Source: Bidens hawaiensis (lineage: Eukaryota; Streptophyta; Magnoliopsida; Asterales; Asteraceae). Taken from it: a stretch of 64,000 nucleotides of DNA. Positions within the stretch are counted from its first letter, which is position 1, and each line of letters starts with the position of its first letter. The notes beneath the pieces were generated by a model, which worked only from the letters and a program-made list of their open reading frames with translations, ran no database searches and was not told where the DNA came from. Positions 45,010 to 56,809 of the stretch are shown in pieces. The translations under genes were made by a program, and so were the position numbers. The stretch spans positions 1 to 64,000 of the forward strand of contig JAIQDT010007354.1 in NCBI GenBank assembly GCA_021521415.1, in the 5' to 3' direction.

Positions 45010-45421
45010 TGTAGGTTCCCAGCCGGATCTACACGGAAGTATCTCGTACTACGTAGGTGCGGAATCCCTACGTAAGACGATACGAGTGTTCGATACGATA
45101 TACGTTAAACCCAAGCACAAATACACGTTACAATACACAAAGGACACGTTGTATTGCAACTCCTTTAACACGTGATATACCAATCACAAGTGCACCAACT
45201 GAAAAACTTTTCAAAAACTTCCCAATACAAGCCGTAAGCCAAGAATATAAAGCATTCGACAACTTCGCCTAACATGTAGGCGAAGTTGTCAATAACTTCG
45301 CTTGTTCCACAAGTTCGCTTATATTAGGCGAACTTGTGAGACAACCTATACAAACCAAAACCAAACATACTAACACGATTACAGACACTAGATATTGAAC
45401 TACTGACATAATGTACCAACA
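45010..45421 (-). repeat. 5' LTR of Sirevirus (family B)
   Basis: 412 bp, TGTAGGTTCCC to GTACCAACA on plus, followed by the CTTCC duplication at 45422-45426. It differs from the other LTR by about eight bases, including a one-base loss in the centre of the large palindrome (45258-45290). The GATTCCGCA-loop hairpin is at 45049-45075. Confidence 0.93.
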
Positions 45422-45426
45422 CTTCC

Positions 45427-46296
45427 TGTCCTCTTCTTTATTGCGGACCATTCCGCCCATCAAGTATCCAGCTAACTCCATCGCGGAGTCAGCAGTTAGG
45501 GGTAAATGTGACCTCACCATATTGCGGATTACCCGCGGCAGTACCCAAATGTATCGGGTAACTTTGTTGGATTCAGGATTCACCAGCTGGGGAACCAAAC
45601 GACAATATTAGTGAAACTTGGTGTTGTATTCACGAAGATCCGTCCCTACGACCTTATGATTGAGAAACTTAGTTTGGATTTGGTCGGTTTCATGCATGGG
45701 ACAAAACTTTCACATCAACATAGCCTTGAATTCATCCCAGCTCAAATTATACATCACCTCTCTCCCTTTGCTCATGATCATAGTATTCCACCACTCGAGC
45801 GCTTCTCCTTTGAACATAAGCGCAGAATATTGAATCTTCTCCTCATCAGAACACTTGCTTGTTATCACAATTGTTTCCATTTCCTCAAGCCATCTCACGG
45901 TTGTGATGGCTCCTTTATCACCATGGAACTCCTTCGGTCCATAGTATTTGAAATCCTTGAATGAACACCCTCCAATTTTAAGTTTCTTTAATTCTTGGCG
46001 GATTCCGCCAACAGCATTCGATTCGTGAACACTTTCCTCGACACGAGACGAGTTCGGATGAGATTTTACGGACTTTCGAGAAGGATTAACGGAGTGAGAA
46101 TGTTTTGAGTTTTTCGTTTGACACCTAGCCATAGACTCTTCTCTAACCGCATCCTTAATCATCTTTTGTATTTGACTCACATACTTTTCGGGTATTGGGT
46201 CATCTTGTTTATTCACGGGGTCTTTCCCTTTTTTTTTCTTATTTCTTTCTCGTTTTCTTTTCTAGCATTTTCGTTGTTGTTGCTTTGTTCAGACAT
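45427..46296 (-). pseudogene. gag: Layer 2 gag N-terminus and capsid
   Basis: Minus-strand ATG at 46296-46294 opens MSEQSNNNENARKENEKEIR. A frameshift in a poly-A run near 46235 leads to the 46216-45710 frame: VSQIQKMIKDAVREES, then CSFKDFKYYGPKEFHGDKG, WLEEMETIVITSKC, EALEWWNTMIMSKGRE and LSWDEFKAML. This is the Tekay gag capsid domain (YGPKxFxGxxG...W...W). After another frameshift, 45598-45427 reads YIWVLPRVIRNMVRSHLPLT up to the Sirevirus insertion. The knuckles are at 33678-34042. Confidence 0.87.
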
Positions 46297-46370
46297 ATTT
46301 ATTTTTTCAATATTTCTTTTATATCTGAAATTTTAACAACGTTTCCTTTATTAAACATATTTTATTACAC

Positions 46371-46373
<3 letters not shown>

Positions 46374-46412
<39 letters not shown>
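46374..46412. repeat. (TA)n microsatellite at the Helitron left boundary
   Basis: About 19 TA units. The Helitron 5' end should be TC after an A; here the expected start seems swallowed by or replaced with TA units. Confidence 0.9.
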
Positions 46413-46417
<5 letters not shown>

Positions 46418-47028
46418 GAGAACATTGTTGAGCAATGACTGTTGTACCGTTTTCCTTTTCTTTTGTACCTAGCTTTCCACACATCATCATCGTACCTGGG
46501 TTAGATCCTCTCCTGCGTTTGCTTTTCTATTTTATTATAACTATGTTTGTTTTGTGGGGTCTAGCTGCCGTGGAATTGTTGTTTGAAGGCCCCGTGTCCT
46601 ATGTATGCACGTGTGATCCTTCTGTGTACTTTGTATATATTATGCTCATTTTTAGTTCGTAGTTTCCATGTGTTGTTGGTCAATGAGGTAGAGGACATTG
46701 GATGCTCCAGGTTTGTATTAATTTATCTCTTTAACTTCTGCTTCTAAAGGATGTAGTATAAACAATTACAACTTCATCAACCTCATTTACCCTCTAATTT
46801 TTCCTTCAGCCCTTCAACATTTAAAGCCCTCAATTTTTTTGCCTTCATCTGGGTATCTCTCATATCTTTAGACCAACAATAGTTGAATCAAACTTTTAAT
46901 AGGCCAACAATAGTTGAATCACACTTTTAATAAGAAGTTGTCAGCAATAGTTTTCTTGGTACACGCCATGTGTTCGACGAAATGTCCATGGTTTTTTTTT
47001 ATTTTCGTTTGTTTTTGTGTCTGGAAAT

Positions 47029-47270
47029 GGGTTTTGGTGTACTAGGCTATGTTTTTACACTCTGACTTTACATGAACATCGGATTTTGATGTGTTTGTGT
47101 TGTTGTAGACCGTGTCGGGAATCATTGCTAGAATCAACATGTACATTTTGGGTTTTGGTGTACTAGGCTATGTTTTTACACTCTGACTTTACATGAACAT
47201 CGGATTTTGATGTGTTTGTGTTGTTGTAGACCGTGTCGGGAATCATTGCTAGAATCAACATGTACATTTT
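47029..47270. repeat. 121-bp tandem duplication in Helitron 5' region
   Basis: The block starting GGGTTTTGGTGTACTAGGC at 47029 is repeated, essentially without change, at 47150. It lies about 1.5 kb upstream of the Rep start codon, outside any coding frame. The near identity implies a recent duplication. Confidence 0.93.
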
Positions 47271-47797
47271 GCATCTATTAGGTGAAAAAGTAACATACTA
47301 AAAAATTGATCATTTGACTTCAAAAGTATGCTTAGGTGCAGTTTTGTGTCAGACGTCACAAATATTTGGGAAATGATGCATTAATAAGTAGAAAAACTGG
47401 GGTCATTAATCCTTTGAGACACAACAGATGGACATGACTAACATGTGTACTTTTTCATATCATCCTTCAAATTAGAATTACAACAAATATACTGTTTTTA
47501 GCCATCATTATGTAAATCACCTGACCCATTTATAATAGATTTTTTAATGTCTTTTGTGTATTGCATTTTATTTGTGCGCTTACATTTTGTTTGGGGATTG
47601 TCGTTTTAGGTTCCAGCAGGTTGTTTGCTCTTTTCTGCGGGAGGTACGCGCTTATCTTTTTTTATATTTAACTTGCTCTTATATATAAACCTCTAATTAT
47701 TGTGTAATTATGATGTGTGGTTTACTTGTTACTTTTATTTAGTCTTTAGATTTCCTAGATTTCCTTTAAACATTACTGATTTTGTTATGGTTATGTT

Positions 47798-48517
47798 TAG
47801 GGCTGTAAGCGAACCTGACGTCCGGGCGTCCGTTCGGCAAGAAGTTCGTTTATGTTCGTCCGTTTAATAAACGAACCGGACATGGACACAAAAATTTCGT
47901 TCGGTAAGCTTAACGGACGAACACGGACAAGGGCCAAGTCCGTTCGATAGTGTTCGTGAACGTCCGGTAACGTTCGTCCGATTACGTCCGGTAATGTCCG
48001 ACAGGTATCGTTAGTGTTTATATCTATCCAGCATTGTAATTTAACTGCGGAATTTCTTGTGTTATTAATAACACTTTTATATTACTACACATGTTTGATG
48101 TCTCTTATATTATAGTGATCCACTTTATGTTAATATATTAAGTGTTAAGTATATTTGAATGTTATATGGTGTAATTCCTAATTTGTATGTGAAGTTGTTT
48201 AGATATATGCTTGGTGTTAATATGTAACCGTTTATATTTGTCCATTAGTGTTCGTTGTCCATTAATGTTCACATGTTTGTTTGTCCATTAATGTCCATTA
48301 GTGTCCGTTTACCCATTTTTGTCCGTTAACATCCGTTTAAAATATTAACGGACGGACATGGACGGACACAGACAAACTCAATTTCTTAATGGACGGACAC
48401 GGACATGAATTTTCGTTCGGTAGAGTGTTCGTGAACCGTCCGTTTGTCCATCAAAAGCTTAACGGACGGACACGGACATGCTCTCGTCCGGTTCGGTCCG
48501 GTCCGTGTACACCCCTA
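47798..48517. mobile_element. Non-autonomous hAT-type element inside the Helitron
   Basis: Perfect 8-bp duplications GTTATGTT (47790-47797, 48518-48525) flank ends TAGGGCTGTAAGCG and, reverse-complemented, TAGGGGTGTACACG. Eight-bp duplications with TAGGGGTG ends are hAT hallmarks. The interior consists of GTTCGT/GTCCGTT words near both ends and an AT-rich middle, with no transposase. It was inserted 190 bp upstream of the Rep gene and could affect its promoter. Confidence 0.9.
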
Positions 48518-48708
48518 GTTATGTTTGTTGTAGCTTACCTGTTTAACTTATATCTTATATATAACTCTATAATTATTTTGTATTACTTGCTTTACCAGTT
48601 GCTTATCTTTAGGCTTTACATTTCTTTAAACATTAGGGCTTTTGTTATAGTTACGTTTGCTGTAGCGGTACCTTTTTTTTACATTTTCTTTGAAGATCAA
48701 TAGTTCAC

Positions 48709-51700
48709 ATGTCGCGAGAAAAAAGACCCAGAACCGGGTCATCGTCGGGTCAATCCTCTAGGCAAATATCTTATCACTCTACAGTAATGCGTGATGAAAA
48801 TACGAATGTGTCTCACTATATTGATATCGGCGACTATGACAACGTTTGTGAGTTCTGTGATGCTTTCTTTTGGTTTGATGAACGCGCTATTGCTACTTCA
48901 ATGAAGCATCATATGAAATACACACAATGTTGTAGAGGAGTTCGTGTTGCACTCCCGTATCCTAGGCGACCTTATACATCTATTATTCGTTTGTTTCAGC
49001 AAGCTGACTTTATGTCAAAAATTCGTGCATATAACTCAGTCTTTTCTATGACGTCTTTTGGTGCTAAGATTGACGACACCTTCAACCACGGATCCGGACC
49101 GTACATCTTTAAGATAAGCGGACAGGTTCACCATTGGTTAGGTACCCTTTGTCCTCCTCCTAATCAGAGGCCGCGTTTCTTACAAATGTATGTCTACGAC
49201 ACCGACAATGAAATTGCTAACCGACTTCATCCTTTTTCTTTGGGTAATGAATCTTCACTTTGTCCTCAAACAGTTAGCCTCCTTCTTAGCATCTTAGAGT
49301 CAAGAAACGAGGTTGTTAAACTTTTCTGTATGGCTAGGGATCTTTGTTTATCAGCTGAGGTGCCTGAATTTTCTGTGTGTCTGTACGGTTCGCGTGAGAA
49401 AGTTTCTTATGACATGCCATCTCCAGGTTGTATCGGTGCAATTGTTACTGATGCTGATCCCTTATGTACGTGATTTGACATTGTTGTTCGACATAGGGAA
49501 GGCGGTCAACGTATAAGCAAAATTCATCCTCTGTATATGTCGTTACAATACCCTCTTCTTTTCCTTTATGGTGAACGAGGATGGTCGCCTGAGCTTTCTC
49601 TTAGGGTAAACGATGGGGCACGTGACAGAATGCTTACCATGAATATGTACTATAGCTATCTACTACATGACCGACGTAACTTATATACACTTCTTCTAAG
49701 GGGAGGTCGGTTGCTACAACAGTTTATTGTTGATGCCTATGTGTGTATAGAGGAGAGTCGGCTTGACTATATTAGACTCAACCAGAGTGTCTTTCGTAAT
49801 AACTTTCTTCAGGGCGTATGTGACGCTGTTCAACGTGGTGATACTGAGGGCAAGGAGATTGGCAAACGTACTGTGTTACCATCGTCTTTTTTCGGTCGCC
49901 CACGATACATGTATAAACATTATCAGGATGCTCTTGCTATTTGCAGAGTACACGGTAAAGCTCAGTATTTCATTACATTCACATGTAATGTGAAGTGGCC
50001 TGAGATTGAAAGATATATGTCGCGATTTCCTTCGCTAAAGTCGCAAGATCGTCCAGATATCATCGCCCGAGTATTTCATATAAAACTTAGGCTATTTCTC
50101 AAGTTTATTAAGAACAAGAAACCGTTCAGTGATATTGTCGCAGGTGCGTTGCAGATGCATTTTCTTTGTATTTATCAATATCTATTGTGCCCTAATATGT
50201 CTTGCATTAATGTCGCTATCATCGCCACTTTAATGCAAATGTATATACAGTTGAATTTCAAAAGAGAGGCCTTCCTCATTGTCACATATTTTTGTGGGTG
50301 ACTCCTTCATGCATAATCAGAGATGCGTCCGAGATTGATAATTTCATCTCTGCTGAGATACCAGATCCTTCAATTGACCCCCACCTATATAGCATAGTTT
50401 CTGAGCTTTTGATTCATGGACCATGTGGACTTCTAAATCCAAATTCACCATGCATGGTCTCTGGATCTTGCTCTAAAAGCTTCCCCAAACACTACGAGCC
50501 AGAGACCTCATTCGTTGATAACGGGCGTGTACATTATAGACGATGATCAAATGGTTTCTTCGTGTGAAAGGTCAATGTAAATATTGATAGTAGATACGTC
50601 GTCCCTTACAACCGTACTTTGTCTTTGCATTTTATGGCTCACATAAATGTTGAGTACTGTGTTTGGAGTATGCTCATCAAATACCTTTTCAAGTATATAT
50701 CAAAAGGTGCTGACCGTATACATTACAGTATCTCAAATTCATCAGCTTCAGTCAATGTTGCACATCGAGCCCAATCTTCGAGCATCAACGAAATTCAAAA
50801 CTTTGTCGACGGTAGATTCATTTGTCCGCATGAGGCAGCATGGAGGATATTTAACTTTGACATTCATGATAGAAACCCTTCCGTCCAGGTGTTGGCTGTT
50901 CACTTAGAAAACATGCAGAAAGTTACTTTTAGAGACACAGACCAACTTCAAAATGTTGTAAATAACCCGTTCTATAGAAAAAACAACATTAACAGAGTGG
51001 CTCTCCAACAACGATAGAGACAGCAGTGGTCGACATCTAAGATACATTGATTATTTGTCAGAGTATAAATGGGATACATCATCTAAATCTAAAATATGGC
51101 TAAGACGAGCATCAGACAAACCACCCGCAATAGGAAGGCTTATCTACATACATCCTAGCTGTGGAGAGACCTTTTTCTTGCGAATGTTGTTGGGTTACCA
51201 GAGAGGTTGTACATCGTTCGTGTCTATACGAACAGTCAACGGTGAGGTATGCTCAACATTCCGAGCCGCATGTGAGAAGCTAGGGTTGCTGGATGATGAT
51301 GTTGAATGGTCAACAGCATTCGAAGAGGCTTCAGCTTGGGCTACAGCAGCAGAATTGTGCGCGTTCTTCACCCAAATGCTTCTTTTTTGTGATATAACAG
51401 ATCCTTTGAAGATGTGGAATGAACAATGGCATAGGATGTCAGACGATGGACAACGAAACTATGACATTGTGAATGACGAGGATCTAAAGTAGTATGTTCT
51501 GTACGAGCTAGAGTTGATACTTCGTTCTGGTTCACCTTCTAAGTCGTTAACTGACTGTGGTCTACCTTTGCCTAGAGCTGATTTACTTCAACAACTACAA
51601 AATAGTCTATTAATGGAAGAAAGAAACTACGACCGACATATGCTATCAGTTGAACACCAAGAGGCACGTTCAAAGCTCAACCCTCAACAAAAGAGAATAT

Positions 51701-53139
51701 ATGAAGATGTCATTTCTGGAATCGCTTCAACAACTCAGGTATTGGTGTTTGTGTACGGGCATGGTGGAACAGGTAAAACTTTTGTATGGACAACAATAAT
51801 CTCAGCTTTGCGATCTAATGGTAGTATAGTGTTAGCAGTCGTTGCCTCTGACATAGTGTCATTGTTGCTTCCATCAGGTCGAACAGCCCACTCGTGATTC
51901 AAGATTCCATTAGACGTCACCGAAAACTCATTATGTCACATTAAGAAAAACACACAGCTTTCCCAGTTATTAACACAGACGTCTCTTATAATTTGGGATG
52001 AGGCACCAATGAACGATAGAAGATGCTTTGAAACTCTAGACAGATCTCTTAGAGACTTATTCGATTGTCAGGCTAAACCTTTCGGCAGGAAGTCAGTCTT
52101 GCTTGGTGGTGACTTCAGACAAACACTTCCGATAATACAAGGTGCTTCAAAGTCAACGATTCTCGCTTCGTCGTTACCAAGATCTTATTTGTGGAACAAT
52201 TTTAAAGTGTATAAATTGACTAAAAATATGCGTCTGCAGAGACCAAACATTACTTCTGCCGAACAAAATCTAATCTCTGAATTTTCATCTTGGTTGGTTT
52301 CTATAGGTGACGGTGACATCGGTACGCCAGACATGAGCGACCCACAAGACATTAAACTCATACGTATACCTGATCAATATCTGATACCCTATACAGACAA
52401 TGCATTAACAGAACTTATACGCCTCATATACGACAATGATACGTTAAAAAACCCCGATGCAACGACTCTTTCAAGAAAGGCTATCGTTTGTCCAACAAAC
52501 AACATGGTCCACGAAATCAACTCTATGGTTCTCGATATGGCTGCTGGGCCAACCAAAACCTATACGAGCATAGACTCTGTTGTTCCTCATCCGGGTGATA
52601 ACACCGATATAGACGTTTTGTATCCTGTTGAGTACCTTAACCTTCTAAACTTTAACGGTCTACCAACACACGTTCTTGAATTAAAATTCAATTCTCCAGT
52701 TGTACTACTAAGAAACCTCAACCCTAAAGACGGCCTTTGTAACGGCACACGATTAATAGTAACTCAACTGTTACCTGCAATTGTCGAAGTACAAATAATG
52801 ACAGGCAAGTTCATAGGTCGTAAGGTATATATTGCAAAAATATCGTTAACGTATAAGGACAAAGAACTGCCATTTGAACTCAAGAGGAAACAATTCCCAT
52901 TAAGACTATGCTACGCAATGACGATAAACAAAAGCCAAGGTCAATCTCTAGACAAGATAGGACTCTATCTACCACAACCGATATTCAGCCACGGTCAATT
53001 ATATGTCGCTTTATCTAGAGCAACAACACCACACTCCCTAAAAATTGTTATTGTACCACACGGCGATGACGATGCAGCTTTAACAAAAAATATAGTATAC
53101 TCCGATTTTCTAAAAGAAATAGATAGTACAGCAAACTAG
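48709..53139 (+). pseudogene. Helitron RepHel: replication initiator and PIF1-type helicase
   Basis: ATG at 48709. N-terminal part with CEFCDAFFWFDERA and VHHWLGTLCPPPNQRPRFLQ. Rep domain: YFITFTCNVKWPEIERY, then an apparent intron (50144-50250, GTGCGT...TACAG). Its removal gives VEFQKRGLPHCHIFLWV, containing the HUH metal-binding motif. The tyrosine region YLFKYISKGADR lies near 50690. The helicase has Walker A GHGGTGKT (about 51760-51783), IIWDEAPM (Walker B), LLGGDFRQTLPI and the C-terminal YAMTINKSQGQSLD and GQLYVALSRA. Stops at 49471, 50544, 50565, 51490 and 51895, and a frameshift in an A-run near 50980, inactivate it. Most stops fit CGA to TGA or CAG to TAG. Confidence 0.9.
50144..50250 (+). 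other. Predicted intron within Helitron Rep gene
   Basis: The 107-base segment starts GTGCGT and ends ATACAG. Joining its flanks keeps the reading frame and makes the HUH block continuous, while reading through it gives unrelated residues and a stop at 50299-50301. Confidence 0.75.
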
Positions 53140-53302
53140 ACTAAACAACGATAGTTAACATACACTAACCATACACACACATATACGTTCGCTTCATACA
53201 AAAATGCTTACCACCGTAAATCATACATACATATACACAATATACGAATTGCATCTATTGCATACACTAACGACTTCATTACAACATGACAGATAATACA
53301 AT

Positions 53303-56103
53303 GGCGTTAAACTGAATTCGTATCTGTGACATCAAACCGCGGTCAAAACCTCAGATGATACAAATACGTGTTATAAGGAAATGGACACCAAAATATGAAA
53401 AAGACATCTGCTATCTGTTTGTTGACCGTCATGTAAGTTGTCAACTTTAATCTCAATTATTAACTTTATCCATCGATTATAATTAACACTTCTTTTTACA
53501 CAGGGTGATGCTATAGAGGTAATAGCAGACTTGGATCAACAACAACATTTTGATGAAATACTTAGGGTGCAAGCTTGCTACACAGTCACGAATTATGTAA
53601 CGATACTTGCAAGGACGGTAAATAAGGTGGTTGACCACAAAGCTTCATTAGGCAATGGGCTGAAAGCTAGCATCATACCTCTCAATGATGTCGACATACC
53701 ATTCTACTACAAATTCGCAACTCATGACTTGCTAAACACACATCGAAAGTACTCGAGACCGTTAGTAGGTAAATACATTCATTCAATCGTATACTTAAAG
53801 TTAATTCTTTATTAGACAAATGAACATTAATGAAACTATTTGTTAAACTTATTAAACAACTTAACATGAAAACATTTTTTTTTATTTACCTAACAACACG
53901 AACATAAACACAATTTTTTTTCCTTTAAATAAACGCACTAATACGAGCAAATTTCCCGTTCGATTATTTATATGTATACATGTTTGTTCGTTTATGGTTT
54001 GACCATTTTAAGTAATTTAAACTTGAAATGTGACTTTGATATGGACATCCATGTTTTCCTACTGTTAAGGGGATATAAAGTCCAGAAAGTTTGAACAATT
54101 TCGTCATCCACTTTTATGCTATTTATAAACACAAACATCGTCCTTTGTCACTCAGCTTGAAGGACCATAATTTCAAATGTTTTTTATATGTTATTCAACT
54201 AACAATCTGTAGGATTATTATGGTCATAACTAAATATTGTTTTAAACAAACTATCCTTTTTTAAAGCAATATACTTTGACTAAATTTGGTTGAACTTATT
54301 TAATTGTCTAATATGTTGCAGATTACATGGGATGACTCGAGAGAAAGTTCTTCCAAAACACAAGCAAGAATGAAAGGCTTCGGAAATTCCTCATACAAGA
54401 CGAATGGTAAGTATTAACATATTTGAATCACAAACTCAAATCAATCTCAATGTAAGCACACTGACATAGCTAACCACGACAGGAAAAAAGAGGTAGAGAT
54501 CACTTTCTGGCATGACATGGAACACCTAGCAACTAATGACATACGCGAAGGTGACATAATTGCTATAACATCAACGACTTCATCTAAATACAGAGGTGTT
54601 GTGCCAACCATTATAGATTAAAACCAACATTATAACAACACAATACAACATATAAATGTCCAAATCTAACATCCATCCACAATGGAACAGCTGGAAACTA
54701 CAAGAGCCACAACACTGCACGTCAACCCCATATTTCCTGAATTAATAGAAAAGGTGGCAATACTAAAGGCACTTCCGCCTCCTCAAACCAACGTTACAAT
54801 ACAACAAATGCTCACCAGCAATCCAAGAAACAAGGTAATCACACCATTTTAGAAACTGAATTCGAATTCGTAGATTTAACTAGCGTTTAGAAACCTGGAC
54901 CGAACTGGTAACCTTAGACAATGTTATTTGCATTTCTACTAGACCCACTGAACTACCAGTTTAAACGGTTAAGGCCTTTTTAAGTTAAATTGCTTTGGTT
55001 CGGGTCGGAACATCTCAAGGTCAACAGGATCGGGTCAAAACGGGTCCGGGTCAGATCATGTCAACGTCAGACCAGGTCAACTAGGGTTTTGGGTTGGGCT
55101 TTTTTAAACGAGCAGAGTGGGGGAAACATTTTAGTTCTTTTTACTTTTTTTGTATTCGATTTATATTTTGAGTTATAAATTTATTATTACATATTTCAAA
55201 CTTTTTTTTTGGTGTTTTTTATAAGATCAAAAACCCGTACAGAAAAATTCAAACACACAGTAAAGCGTCCAGATAAGGCGGGTCTGATAACACACTCGCG
55301 CTACTCCCTTTAGAAAAATTGTCATTGAAAAGAAGGCATGTAACAACCAATTCACTAACATTCACATTAACGCAGTACTCAAACTTCAAATGCATTGCTC
55401 GCATAAAGGAATTTGAAGCTCACCGAACATGGTATACTGTCAAGTGCTCAAAATGCGGAAGAAAACTAGATGAAGAAGAAGACAACTACGCTTGCAAAGA
55501 TCATGACAACATCGATCCAAAATTCAGGTAATAACACACAACACACAACCACCCGGTCTACTTCACCTCATTAACATCTCCATTACCACATTTGTTGCAG
55601 CTACTGTGTGAACGCCTCTATCATAGACGATACAACAACAACAAAGGTCATCTTCTTCAATGAAGCCATGACAGACATGCTGAAGATCTCCTGCAAGAAA
55701 ATCGTCGTCGAAGGTGCAAACAACGATACACGTGTCATACCACATGAGCTCGCAACACACATCGGTCAACTCAGGTTGTATGACCTAACCATGAAAACAG
55801 ACAAGGGTATCATTGTCAACAAAGCTACAGACATAGCAGCAGAACAGCCCCTCAATACACACGGACAAACTCAAAAACCACTCACAATCACACCGATAAC
55901 ACACGATCCCAAAAATGTCAGCTTGAAAAGGAGTCGACCTAATACACTAGGTACGATCCTTTTATAATTCCTCATGTTTAGATGAAACACAACACATGTA
56001 CTAACAACATGAAATGACTATGACAGGTGCACGTAGTGAAAACCCAGAACCGAAACACCAAAAGCTACCAACTAAAGCAACACAAAAATCTCTTTTTGGC
56101 TAA
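53303..56103 (+). pseudogene. Helitron RPA1-like single-strand DNA-binding protein gene, eight exons
   Basis: Predicted exons: 53303-53432, 53504-53768, 54322-54406, 54483-54597, 54691-54834, about 55314-55527, 55601-55950, 56027-56103, each with GT/AG borders. First OB fold: QIRVIRKWTPKYEKDICYLF then GDAIEVIADLDQQQHFDEIL. Middle: FLIQDEW, VEITFWHDMEHLATNDI and LETTRATTLHVNP. C-terminal OB fold with zinc ribbon: WYTVKCSKCGRKLDEEEDNY, ACKDHD, then YCVNASIIDDTTTTKVIFF. The gene ends at TAA 56101-56103. In-frame TGA codons occur in exons 1 and 3. RPA70-like genes are known in plant Helitrons and are thought to bind single strands during rolling-circle transfer. The intron from 54835 (479 bp) seems enlarged by extra sequence. 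Confidence 0.8.
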
Positions 56104-56437
56104 TGGCAAACATCACCACCCTCTAATTAGGCAATCACCAAAATGACTTGTGTAAAGCTTTTGTGCCTTAGGTATGCTAGAAAATTAGGTGGTTATGATT
56201 ATGTAAGCTAACTTATACTGCACCTACCTTAATACCCCTTCACAAGGGGTAATATTTTGAATGAAAGCACTTTGCTTCTGCTTTGAATAATGTTCCGCTA
56301 TAGCAACAAAATGGTTCTTAAGTTTAAAAACTTAAGAAGACACTGAAAAACTTTCAATTTAACAAAAAAAACGTGGCTAATAATTTACTTTGCAACCACA
56401 CACCCGCGCAACATGTGCGTTATAAAACCTACACACA

Positions 56438-56469
56438 AACCCGCGCAAAGAGCGGGTTCGAAAACCTAG
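56438..56469 (+). other. Helitron 3' terminal hairpin and CTAG end
   Basis: A 7-bp GC-rich stem (AACCCGC/GCGGGTT) with a 7-nt loop, then seven bases, then CTAG, followed by T at 56470. This hairpin acts as the rolling-circle stop signal in Helitrons. Confidence 0.93.
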
Positions 56470-56809
56470 TTTATATATACATATATATATATCACAAAAG
56501 GATATATATATATACTTTATTTTACAACATATATATATATATCGATAGCCCTGTCATTACATAAGGACGTCTATACATCCTTTATTACACAACCCTTCAT
56601 ATAACACATAAATTCCATTAACACACACATCTCTTCCTTGTCATAACCTTTTCCAACATCTTTAATCCTTCATGAACTTTCTCACAACCCTTGTCAACTT
56701 GTTGCATTTGCGAAGAAACGTCTCTCCTGTATTATTCTTTTTCTTTCCTTCATCGGCCATCTTCTTCCTCCAATCATCTGTTTCGTGCAGAGCGCGGTCC
56801 AAGTGTTCT
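56470..56809 (-). other. Layer 2 5' leader sequence, no gene
   Basis: AT-rich with TATATA runs near the Helitron border, then a CT-rich stretch (56630-56790). On the minus strand it would lie between the 5' ORF and gag. The plus-strand frames at 56373-56976 show no domain. Confidence 0.5.

Larger units (their letters stand above)
34043..45421 (-). mobile_element. Full-length Sirevirus (Ty1/copia, SIRE/Maximus-like), minus strand
   Basis: LTRs at 34043-34455 and 45010-45421 (about 98% identical by eye) with perfect CTTCC duplications (34038-34042, 45422-45426). On the minus strand: LTR, tRNA-iMet primer site, gag with zinc knuckles, protease-integrase-RT-RNase H, a 2.1-kb spacer, a long extra ORF, polypurine tract, LTR. 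PR-IN-RT order makes it copia; the zinc-knuckle pattern, CCAAGGGGGAGTC tract and extra 3' ORF make it a Sirevirus. The non-coding parts are loaded with GCGAAGTT/AACTTCGC. Integrase has lost its C-terminal part in frame, and stops occur in gag, pol and the extra ORF. Confidence 0.93.
46411..56469 (+). mobile_element. Helitron (rolling-circle transposon) with Rep/helicase and RPA-like genes
   Basis: The 3' terminus is clear: stem AACCCGC (56438-56444), loop GCAAAGA, stem GCGGGTT (56452-56458), eight-base spacer region, then CTAG at 56466-56469 followed by T. The left end is less clear: ATTAAAAGAGAACATTG at 46411 resembles plant Helitron starts, but the TC is not found and a TA repeat abuts it. 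Inside are an intron-containing Rep/PIF1-like helicase gene and an RPA1-like gene on the same strand, the gene set of autonomous plant Helitrons. It is inserted in the 5' leader of layer 2. In-frame stops show that this copy is inactive. Confidence 0.87.

Noticed and set aside
53531..55967. Separate small host genes in the 53.5-56 kb frames
   Set aside because: Their order, splice borders and OB-fold/zinc-ribbon blocks form one RPA1-like gene that lies inside the Helitron ends.
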